Assembly: GCA_963710675.1 (NCBI GenBank)
Contig: CAVQBE010000017.1
Span: 310,001-374,000 of the forward strand
Length of the DNA stretch: 64,000 nt
Reading direction: 5' to 3'
From: JACCZX01 sp963710675
GTDB lineage: Bacteria > Pseudomonadota > Gammaproteobacteria > Burkholderiales > Burkholderiaceae_F
A model generated the notes under the pieces. That model worked only from the letters and a program-made list of their open reading frames with translations, was not told the origin of the DNA and made no database searches. Shown here in pieces: positions 57,584 through 64,000 of the stretch. The translations under genes and the position numbers were made by a program. Numbering within the stretch: position 1 is the first letter of the stretch; each line of letters begins with the position of its first letter.

Positions 57584-58048
57584 CTAAACCAGGTCGGGAT
57601 TTATCACTGCGCGCAAAACGGTTTCTGCGTCACCGTCATTTTCGCGCTGGCTCAGCCACCAGAGCCCGCCTTTTTTGAGCGACCAGTCAAGTGCCTGGCC
57701 GGTGAGCAACTCGCTAGCGACCTGGCCTAAGGTGGGTTGATGCCCGACAACGACGATAGCCGCCTTCGAGTTGGGCCAATCCACGGCCTCCAGCACTTCG
57801 GCAGCGCTTGCGCCGGGAGCAAGCTCCTCGATCGTCCGTAACTTGTGATGCGAGATTTCAGCGAGCGCTCCCGCCGTTTGCTGCGCACGCCGGGCCGGGC
57901 TCACATAGATCCTTGCTGTCTGCGGCAGACGTGTCTGCAGCCATTCGGCGACCCGACGCGCCTGCTTCTCGCCTTTCGGCGTCAGCTTGCGATCCATGTC
58001 GGGGTGGCCCGGCTCGGCGTCCGCGTGCCGCCACAGAATCAGTTCCAT
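57584..58048 (-). CDS. sixA: Phosphohistidine phosphatase SixA
   Basis: This 154-residue histidine-phosphatase superfamily protein has the RHG-type motif LILWRHADAEPG with the catalytic H8, AWPNSKAAIVVVGHQPTLGQ-like second half (actual block AAIVVVGHQPTLGQ) and YVSPARRAQQTAGAL. SixA removes phosphate from phosphohistidine proteins, including the nitrogen-PTS in E. coli. Its ATG overlaps the ppk stop (TAATG), so it is coupled to ppk. Confidence 0.93.
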   Translation of the reverse strand: MELILWRHADAEPGHPDMDRKLTPKGEKQARRVAEWLQTRLPQTARIYVSPARRAQQTAGALAEISHHKLRTIEELAPGASAAEVLEAVDWPNSKAAIVVVGHQPTLGQVASELLTGQALDWSLKKGGLWWLSQRENDGDAETVLRAVINPDLV

Positions 58049-60160
58049 TACGTTTCACCCACGCTGGCCGCCAGCGTCGCGAGCAGTTCGTGCTGCGCTG
58101 AGCGCCTGGCATTGCTGGGTTTCGGCTCGCGATACTCCCCGTCCGGCTGCAGTACCCATGCGTCCTGTGTGTCTTCTAGGTACGGGGTCAGCCCCTCGTC
58201 AACAACGCGCTTGCGCAGCTTCGGGTCGAGCACCGGCCATGCGATTTCAATGCGGCGGAACAGGTTGCGCCCCATCCAGTCGGCGCTCGACAAATACACC
58301 TTCGGCGCGCCGCCGTTGCGAAAGTAATAGATGCGATGATGCTCAAGAAAACGGCCGACAATCGAGCGCACACGGATGTTGTCCGACACGCCTTTGACAC
58401 CAGGTCGCAGCGCGCACGCCCCGCGCACTATCAGGTCGATCTTGACGCCCGCTTGCGACGCGTCATGAAGCGCGTTTATCGTGGCTTCGTCGGTCAGTGC
58501 ATTCATCTTTGCGATCACGCGCGCTTGCTTTCCGCTCTTGGCAAGCTTCACCTCGTTGGCCAGCGCGCGTAGCAAGTTCCGGTGCAGCGTGAAAGGCGCC
58601 ATCCATAAATGCTTCAACCGCTCGACCTTGGTCAGGCTGGTCATATGCAGGAAAGCCTTTTCCATGTCAGCGCAGATCTCTGGATTTCGCGTCAACATCC
58701 CGAAATCGGTATAGAGCTTGGTCGTTGCGGAGTGATAGTTTCCGGTGCCCAGATGCGCGTAGCGAACCAGGGTCGGGCGGTTGCGAACCTCCTCGCGCCT
58801 TAGTACCAGCGTCATCTTGCCGTGCGTTTTTAATCCAAGCACCCCATAGACGACCTGCGCACCGACGGCTTCAAGCCGCTCGGCAAGATTGATGTTCGCC
58901 TCTTCGTCGAACCGTGCTTTAAGTTCGACGATTGCCGTGACCTCCTTGCCGCGCCGCGCCGCCTCTTCCAGGATGTCGACCATCACCGAGCTGATTCCCG
59001 TGCGATACAGCGTCATGCGAATCGCGGCAACGCGCGGATCGACTGCTGATTGACGCAAAAACTCGATGACCGGCTCGAAGCTTTCAAACGGATGGTGCAT
59101 CAGGATGTCGCCTTGTTTCATTGCTTCAAACATGTCGGAGCCGTGTGCCACCTTGCGCGGCCAGGCGGGCGCGAATGGCGGCCATCGCAGTTTCGGCTGC
59201 GTCAACAGATCGACAAGCTGATTCAATCGAACCAGGTTCACAGGCCCATCGACCTGAAAAACCGCTTCGACTCGTAATCTGAAACTGCTCCTGCAGCAAC
59301 TGCTGCAGCGGCAGCGGGCACGTGCGCAGTATCTCGAGCCGAACAGCGTTACCGAAATGGCGCTGCGTCAGCTCCATACGCATTGCCTGCCGCAGGTTGT
59401 GCACCTCGCGCTCATCGACGGTCAGATCCGAATCACGCGTGACGCGGAATTGGGAGAAGCCGCTGATCACCCGACCTGGAAACAGGTCCTGCAAGTGGGC
59501 GCGAATGGCCGACGTCAGCAGCACAAATGCCTGCTTGCCCGGCGCCAGTTTGGCCGGAAGCGGGATGACACGCGGCAGGACTCGCGGCACTTTCAGGATG
59601 GCGATCGCCGACGGGCGGCCGAAGGCATCCTTACCCTCGAGTTGCATGATGAAGTTCAGCGACTTGTTCAGCACCTGCGGAAACGGATGAGACGGATCGA
59701 GACCGATCGGTGCTAGCAGTGGTTTGACTTCACGCTGCACATAATCACGCAACCAGGCTCGCTGTTCGGCGGTGCGCTGCGCGTGGTTGATGATCACGAT
59801 ATTCTGCTTTGCCAGCGCCGGCATGATCGTGTCGTTGTAGAGCGCGTACTGCTGCGCCACAAGCCGGTGCGCCCGTTCCAGGACTGTCGCGTACACCTGA
59901 GCTGACGGTCCGACACCCCCGGTCAGATCAGAAACTCTTACTTCAAAGAACTCATCGAGGTTCGACGAAACGATGCAGATGTAGCGCAGCCGCTCCGCAA
60001 GCGGCACCGAAGCGCGGGCCGCCATCGCAAGCACGCGTTCGTTGAACGCCAACAGCGAGAGCTCCCGGTTCAAATACAGATCCGGAACAGCGACCAACGG
60101 CTTTGCTCTCTTTGAATGCTTGTTTTTGGACTTCGGTTTTCGACCGTGACGGCGGACCAT
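58048..60160 (-). CDS. ppk: Polyphosphate kinase 1, one frameshift
   Basis: Ppk1 polymerises phosphate from ATP into polyphosphate. The N and head domains (DLYLNRELSLLAFNERVLAM, ICIVSSNLDEFFEVRV) run to about 59270. One extra A (CGAAGC where CGAGC restores the frame) then diverts the frame. The restored join reads QITSRAVFQVDGPVNLVRLN. The catalytic part has HHPFESFEPVIEF, LKTHGKMTLVLRRE with the phosphorylated histidine and RYAHLGTGNYHSATTKLYTD. Total length is about 704 residues, as expected. It is followed by sixA on the same strand. Confidence 0.92.
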
Positions 60161-60242
60161 AGTCAGTCACGATGACAGTTGCGCGCCGCGGTCGCAAGTC
60201 GTCGGCGAGTTTGTTAGTGCGCACTTACACACTACGTTTAAA

Positions 60243-60261
60243 TCCGACCGCAATGGTCGGA
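60243..60261. other. Inverted repeat upstream of rpoH
   Basis: TCCGACC-GCAAT-GGTCGGA is a seven-pair perfect inverted repeat about 85 bases before the rpoH start. There is no T run, so it is not a simple terminator. It could be an operator or part of a transcript structure. Nothing ties it to a known regulator. Confidence 0.4.
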
Positions 60262-60294
60262 ATTGAACTCTCGGCCGTGCTGTTCCTCTAAGAC

Positions 60295-60321
60295 TTAGCA
60301 CTCGATAGACACGAGTGCTAA
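60295..60321. promoter_or_regulatory. CIRCE element (HrcA operator) in front of rpoH
   Basis: TTAGCACTC (60295-60303), a nine-base spacer and GAGTGCTAA (60313-60321) match the CIRCE consensus in both half-sites and spacing without a mismatch. CIRCE is the binding site of the heat-shock repressor HrcA. It lies 25 bases before the rpoH start codon, so HrcA should repress rpoH directly. Confidence 0.95.
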
Positions 60322-60345
60322 GCTAATTGGAACTGGAGAAAATAC

Positions 60346-61257
60346 GTGGCGAGAACCATCAAGTCTGCTGGAAATGCCTTGGTTCCTGTGGGTGCGCAAG
60401 CCTTTGCGCTCAGCCCAGGGAGCTTGGGCAGCATTGACGCATACATTCAAGCGGTCAATCGGGTACCCATGCTGACACCTGAGGAAGAGCTTCGTTTGGC
60501 GCGTGAGTTCCGCGACAACGACAACTTGGATTCGGCAGGTCGGTTGGTGATGTCTCACCTGCGGTTGGTGGTGGCTGTCGCCCGCAACTACCTGGGCTAT
60601 GGCCTGCCCCATGCCGACCTAATTCAAGAAGGCAACATCGGCCTGATGAAGGCCGTAAAGCGGTTCGACCCGGAGCGCGGTGTTCGCCTCGTGTCATTCG
60701 CGCTGCACTGGATTCGGGCCGAGATTCACGAGTTCGTGCTTAAAAACTGGCGACTCGTCAAGGTGGCTACCACCAAGGCACAGCGGAAGTTGTTCTTCAA
60801 TCTGCGCAGCATGAAGCAGGGACTCGGGACGATGTCGCAGGACCAGGTCGGCGAGATCGCGCGTGAACTGAACGTCAAGCGCGAAGAGGTGTCGGAAATG
60901 GAAACCCGGCTTTCGGGCGGAGATGTTGCGCTCGAAGGCCGCGTCGACGATGGTGAGGAGGAATTTGCGCCGATTGCGTATCTCGCGGATGCTGATTCAG
61001 AGCCGACGCAAGTGCTTCAGCGTCGCGAATACGATGTGTTGCAGACCGAGGGCGTGCGTGACGCACTGGAGGAGCTCGACCCCCGCAGCCGGCGCATCGT
61101 CGAAGCGCGTTGGTTGAACGAAGACGGCGAGGGCAAGGTAGGAACTTCTACCTTGCACGATCTCGCGGAGGAATTCGGAGTGTCGGCGGAACGAATTCGC
61201 CAGATTGAGGCCAAAGCTTTGCAGAAGATGCGTAGCGCTCTGGCGGAGCACGTGTAA
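60346..61257 (+). CDS. rpoH: RNA polymerase sigma-32 (heat-shock) factor
   Basis: This 303-residue sigma-70-family protein has region 2 (LVMSHLRLVVAVARNYLGYG, LIQEGNIGLMKAVKRFDPER) and the RpoH box QRKLFFNLR. Region 4 has the helix-turn-helix TLHDLAEEFGVSAERIRQIE. It starts with GTG at 60346. The N-terminal 30 residues exceed the E. coli protein. A CIRCE operator precedes it and a strong terminator follows. Control is therefore likely through HrcA in addition to the usual protein-level controls. Confidence 0.96.
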   Translation: MARTIKSAGNALVPVGAQAFALSPGSLGSIDAYIQAVNRVPMLTPEEELRLAREFRDNDNLDSAGRLVMSHLRLVVAVARNYLGYGLPHADLIQEGNIGLMKAVKRFDPERGVRLVSFALHWIRAEIHEFVLKNWRLVKVATTKAQRKLFFNLRSMKQGLGTMSQDQVGEIARELNVKREEVSEMETRLSGGDVALEGRVDDGEEEFAPIAYLADADSEPTQVLQRREYDVLQTEGVRDALEELDPRSRRIVEARWLNEDGEGKVGTSTLHDLAEEFGVSAERIRQIEAKALQKMRSALAEHV

Positions 61258-61356
61258 AAGACGTTGTAACGCTGAGCGAACCGTGGCTTCTGGTTGGTTG
61301 GTTGAAGCAAGGTCCGTCTCTGTAATTCCCCCTCTCCTCCGATGAGGCGGACACTC

Positions 61357-61385
61357 AAGCCCCGGAACTCCCGGGGCTTTTTTTT
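61357..61385 (+). terminator. Rho-independent terminator after rpoH
   Basis: AAGCCCCGG (61357-61365) pairs with CCGGGGCTT (61371-61379) around the loop AACTC. Eight T residues follow from 61378. It lies 100 bases after the rpoH stop. Confidence 0.92.
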
Positions 61386-61400
61386 GGACCTTCAACTGCT

Positions 61401-62033
61401 ATGCAATGGGTCTCGCACGATGCGCCTATTTCAAGCTGCCTAAGCGCCAATGGTGCTGCGCGGTCGATCGCAAAGGGCATCGCAATAGGCGATTGCGTCG
61501 CCGACTCGACAACCTATTTGCGTGCACGCGCAGTGGCAGCCCGCTCCGGCGCCATCGGCAAAGTGCATACAGCCGGTAAGTGGCAAGACGCTGCTGTGCG
61601 CCGAAACCTTGCAGATGCTCTTGGCACGCGTCTCGCTTCAGCGTTGCGGCCGGAGTTCGAGTGGTACTACTGCCGCGGCGCCTTTTTTCATAACGATGCT
61701 CACTACGACGCCCGACTCTTCGGTGTCTGGTACATCGAAGGTCCCGCGATGCAGCTCGTATTTCCGCGCGCCGCGCTGCGAGTCGACATTGCGCCTTCAA
61801 GCGTCGTAGTTTTTGACCCGTTCGAAGTTCACGGGGTTCTGGCGCCCGGGTCGACTACCTATGCTGCCAATGACTATCAAACTGTTCCAGCCAGCGTGTT
61901 TGTCGGATTCGAGTTGGATATCAACGATGACGTTGCGGATGCCTTCGGAATGGACAACGACGTCGCCGGTCAGGTGATATCGAGCCGAACGCGCATTGAC
62001 CCCGCGTCGGGAACGATCTCGTTGGCCGACTAG
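61401..62033 (+). CDS. Unassigned protein, possible cupin/2-oxoglutarate oxygenase-like fold
   Basis: I do not recognise this 210-residue protein. Its centre reads WYYCRGAFFHNDAHYDARLF and later VVVFDPFEVHGVLAPG. This is a His-x-Asp pair followed about 60 residues later by His, the ligand spacing of double-stranded beta-helix iron(II)/2-oxoglutarate enzymes, though other metal-binding cupins share it. There is no signal peptide and no good ribosome site before the ATG at 61401. It lies after the rpoH terminator and its last 4 bases overlap the convergent sco gene. Confidence 0.6.
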   Translation: MQWVSHDAPISSCLSANGAARSIAKGIAIGDCVADSTTYLRARAVAARSGAIGKVHTAGKWQDAAVRRNLADALGTRLASALRPEFEWYYCRGAFFHNDAHYDARLFGVWYIEGPAMQLVFPRAALRVDIAPSSVVVFDPFEVHGVLAPGSTTYAANDYQTVPASVFVGFELDINDDVADAFGMDNDVAGQVISSRTRIDPASGTISLAD

Positions 62034-62602
62034 CTCAAAAGCCGCTTCAGGTCAGCTACCAAGGGATCGACTCCCTCGCCGTGCTTGACGAACAAGCGCA
62101 CCCGACCCTCGCGGTCAAAGACGTACGTGCCGGCAGTGTGATCGACCGAATACGACGTCGGCGTTTTGCCAGCGACCTTCTGGTAAAACACCTTGAATTC
62201 CTTCGCCGTCGCGGCTGTCTGTTCTGCGGAGCCGTAAAGTGCGACAAAACTTGGATCAAATCCCGGGACGTAGCGTTGCAGGACCGCTTGTGAATCGCGC
62301 TCAGGATCAACCGTAATAAAGATGACCTGCAGCTTCTCTCCCTCACTGCCGAGCCGCTTCTTCACCTGTGCCAGATCGTTCAACGTTGTTGGACACACGT
62401 CCGGACACTGTGTAAACCCGAAAAAAACCGCGACGACTTTGCCTCGATAGTCGGCCAATGTGCGCTTGGCGCCCGTGTGATCGGTTAACTCAAAATGGCG
62501 CGCGTAATTCGCGCCAGTGATATCGACGCCGTTGAACTTCTGAGCACCTCCGCCGCAACCCGCCAGCAGCAATGCCGACGCGATGAGCCAACGAGCGATC
62601 AT
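62030..62602 (-). CDS. SCO1/SenC family copper chaperone lipoprotein
   Basis: This 190-residue thioredoxin-fold protein has a lipoprotein signal (MIARWLIASALLLAGCGGG). It has the copper-binding C-x3-C motif in FFGFTQCPDVCPTTLNDL and the distal histidine in YSVDHTAGTYVF. Sco proteins help build the CuA centre of cytochrome c oxidase. It shares a strand with ctaB; a DUF3943 gene on the other strand lies between them. Confidence 0.94.
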   Translation of the reverse strand: MIARWLIASALLLAGCGGGAQKFNGVDITGANYARHFELTDHTGAKRTLADYRGKVVAVFFGFTQCPDVCPTTLNDLAQVKKRLGSEGEKLQVIFITVDPERDSQAVLQRYVPGFDPSFVALYGSAEQTAATAKEFKVFYQKVAGKTPTSYSVDHTAGTYVFDREGRVRLFVKHGEGVDPLVADLKRLLS

Positions 62603-62753
62603 TTAAGTCGTCTGTCCAAAAGAGCAAAGAAACGAATAGGAAGCAACGGTTAGCATATTGCCCTTCACCTCCCAGCCGTTGCAAGCGCCGGGCCTTGGCT
62701 TGATAGATCATAGAAACCCGACTTGCAACTGCACATCTGCTGAATTCCGTTTG

Positions 62754-63587
62754 ATGGCTCTTTGGATATCGCGCCGTCGTGCCGTTGTTGCGGCTATCGC
62801 GGCCCTGTTCTTGTCGCTTTGGCTTGCGACACCTGCCTTCGCTACGTCGGTTGAGCCGGGCGCCGAGGGCACTGAGGCGGACGGAAGCGCGCCTCAACAG
62901 CTGAACGTGACCATCGATTGGAAAGGTCTTCGGCGCGACACGTTGTATTTCGCGGGTTATCAATTTGTGGTCGTCGGCGTGCTGTATGCCATGCCTGAAT
63001 CGGTAACCAACTGGGACAAGAACACCGCGGGATTGAGCAAATGGTGGGATAACGTAAGCAACCCGGGCCGGGACGAGGATGATGCGTATCTGAACTGGAT
63101 AACGCATCCCTATTGGGGCGCGGCTTACTACATACGTGGTCGAGAGCGCGGCTTGAGCCGCTGGCAATCGTTCGGTTACTCAGCTTTGCTCTCGACCATG
63201 TTCGAGTATGGTGCCGAGGCTTTTTTCGAGAAGCCGTCCTATCAGGATCTCTGGATCACGCCGGTGATTGGTTCGCTGCTCGGGGAGTTCGTCTTCTCGC
63301 CCCTGCGCGAGTCCATCAGAGCCAAGCCAGGTGGACCCGACGGTATGGACAAGTTCTTACTGGTCCTTACCGACCCCCTGGGCGCAGCCAACGAATTGAC
63401 CGATCGGCTGTTTGGCGTGGAAACCAAAGTGTCATTGGTACCAATGGGAGCAACACGGCTATCGGTTTCGCCGATGGGGCCGCTCGCCACCAGCATTTCC
63501 TCTGGAAGCCGCGTCTCGTGGCCACACCCCGACAACGGGCGCCTCAGAGGCGTGACCTGGGGATTGAAGCTGCAGGTCCGCTGGTAG
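62754..63587 (+). CDS. DUF3943-domain protein, exported
   Basis: This 277-residue protein has an N-terminal signal peptide (RRRAVVAAIAALFLSLWLAT, ending PAFA). The rest matches the DUF3943 family: NWITHPYWGAAYYIRGRERG, SALLSTMFEYGAEAFFEKPS, YQDLWITPVIGSLLGEFVFS. It is probably an envelope protein, but its function is unknown. The ATG at 62754 is chosen over the longer open frame from 62658. It interrupts the otherwise same-strand ctaB-sco pair. Confidence 0.85.
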   Translation: MALWISRRRAVVAAIAALFLSLWLATPAFATSVEPGAEGTEADGSAPQQLNVTIDWKGLRRDTLYFAGYQFVVVGVLYAMPESVTNWDKNTAGLSKWWDNVSNPGRDEDDAYLNWITHPYWGAAYYIRGRERGLSRWQSFGYSALLSTMFEYGAEAFFEKPSYQDLWITPVIGSLLGEFVFSPLRESIRAKPGGPDGMDKFLLVLTDPLGAANELTDRLFGVETKVSLVPMGATRLSVSPMGPLATSISSGSRVSWPHPDNGRLRGVTWGLKLQVRW

Positions 63588-63609
63588 CGCTATTCCAGCC
63601 GACGACCGA

Positions 63610-64000
63610 TCACGCAAATTTGTCTATCAGCAAAGCAGTGAAAAGCGCCGCCAGGTAAATGATCGAGTAGCTGAACGTTGCACGCGCGAGCTTGTCGCTG
63701 TAGCTACGATGCAATCTCCAGGCGTAGGCGACGAAAATCGCGCCGAGCACGAGTGCCGCGACCAGATACAACAAGCCTGCCATTCGAATGACGAATGGCA
63801 GTAAGGTCACTGCAACTAGCACCAACGTGTACATCAGAATGTGAAGCCGTGTTAGCGCAACCCCGTGCGTCACCGGCAGCATCGGCAGACCCGCCTTGCG
63901 GTAGTCATCGAGCCGATAAAGCGCGAGTGCCCAGAAGTGCGGCGGCGTCCACACGAAAATGATCAACGCCAGAAGCCACGCCTCGGCCGGAGCGCTGTTG
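63610..64000 (-). CDS. ctaB: Protoheme IX farnesyltransferase, C-terminal part (runs off the window)
   Basis: The last 130 residues of heme O synthase (CyoE/CtaB) are present, from the right window edge leftward: APAEAWLLALIIFVWTPPHF, WALALYRLDDYRKAGLPMLP, then four membrane segments to DKFA. The enzyme adds a farnesyl group to heme B for heme-copper oxidases. The TPPHFWALAL and DDYRKAGLPMLPV blocks are diagnostic. It is next to sco, consistent with a cytochrome oxidase assembly cluster continuing beyond the window. Confidence 0.93.
   Translation of the reverse strand, partial: NSAPAEAWLLALIIFVWTPPHFWALALYRLDDYRKAGLPMLPVTHGVALTRLHILMYTLVLVAVTLLPFVIRMAGLLYLVAALVLGAIFVAYAWRLHRSYSDKLARATFSYSIIYLAALFTALLIDKFA

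Noticed and set aside
61401..62033. The unassigned protein as the missing hydroxylase partner of the PhnZ-like protein
   Set aside because: It lies more than 43 kb away next to rpoH and sco. I see only a generic three-residue metal pattern and no specific similarity, so I did not annotate it as such.

Overview
The window is a piece of a GC-rich chromosome from a betaproteobacterium, probably of the Burkholderiales. The evidence is gene order. The Lpt block (kdsD-kdsC-lptC-lptA-lptB-rpoN-hpf-ptsN-hprK-rapZ) with hprK downstream of ptsN, the block lolB-ispE-tRNA-Gln-prs-rplY-pth-ychF, the divergent rsmD/ftsY pair, and ctaB-sco near rpoH are all arrangements typical of that class. I see no phage, insertion sequence, CRISPR array or rRNA. 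The species cannot be named from the sequence alone.

Layout. 0-7 kb: the end of a dimethylglycine/sarcosine dehydrogenase-like gene, alanine dehydrogenase, a DMT transporter, a phospholipase D-type lipoprotein, an SGNH hydrolase and opgC. 7-18 kb: a complete 2-aminoethylphosphonate (2-AEP) catabolic locus. Importer and transaminase (phnS-T-permease-phnW) run leftward. A GntR regulator, phosphonoacetate hydrolase, phosphonoacetaldehyde dehydrogenase, a Na+/phosphate cotransporter and a PhnZ-type HD oxygenase run rightward from a shared control region that holds a perfect palindromic operator. 18-25 kb: thioredoxin-like lipoprotein, HisN-like phosphatase, YbdK-type ligase, antiporter, ssb and an MFS transporter. 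25-38 kb: uvrA, a Kef-type antiporter, KDO synthesis, LPS transport, RpoN, Hpf, nitrogen-PTS genes and psiF. 38-51 kb: rapZ, mutY, a dynamin-like GTPase, mutM, a TPR lipoprotein, lolB, a Tat-signal methyltransferase, ispE, tRNA-Gln, prs, rplY, pth, a GNAT acetyltransferase and ychF. 51-64 kb: MOSC protein, DUF418 protein, coaD, rsmD, ftsY, ppx, sixA, ppk, rpoH under a CIRCE element, an unassigned protein, sco, a DUF3943 protein and the end of ctaB.

How the genes work together. The phn locus should import 2-AEP, transaminate it with pyruvate to phosphonoacetaldehyde plus alanine, oxidise it to phosphonoacetate and hydrolyse that to acetate and phosphate. The nearby alanine dehydrogenase could recycle alanine to pyruvate. 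The Na+/Pi carrier, PsiF and the ppx/sixA/ppk set give the window a recurrent phosphorus theme.

Quality caveat. Nearly every gene between about 20.5 and 37.9 kb is interrupted by one-base frameshifts (uvrA, ssb, lptA, lptB, lptC, rpoN, kdsD and others). The GNAT gene, ppx and ppk carry isolated ones. Many of these genes are essential, protein similarity continues in the next frame, and several lesions are one-base changes in homopolymer runs. I therefore read them as sequence or assembly errors and give each as one gene across its full span. No intergenic stretch exceeds about 220 bases; the longest, between hpf and ptsN (35721-35939), shows nothing I can name.
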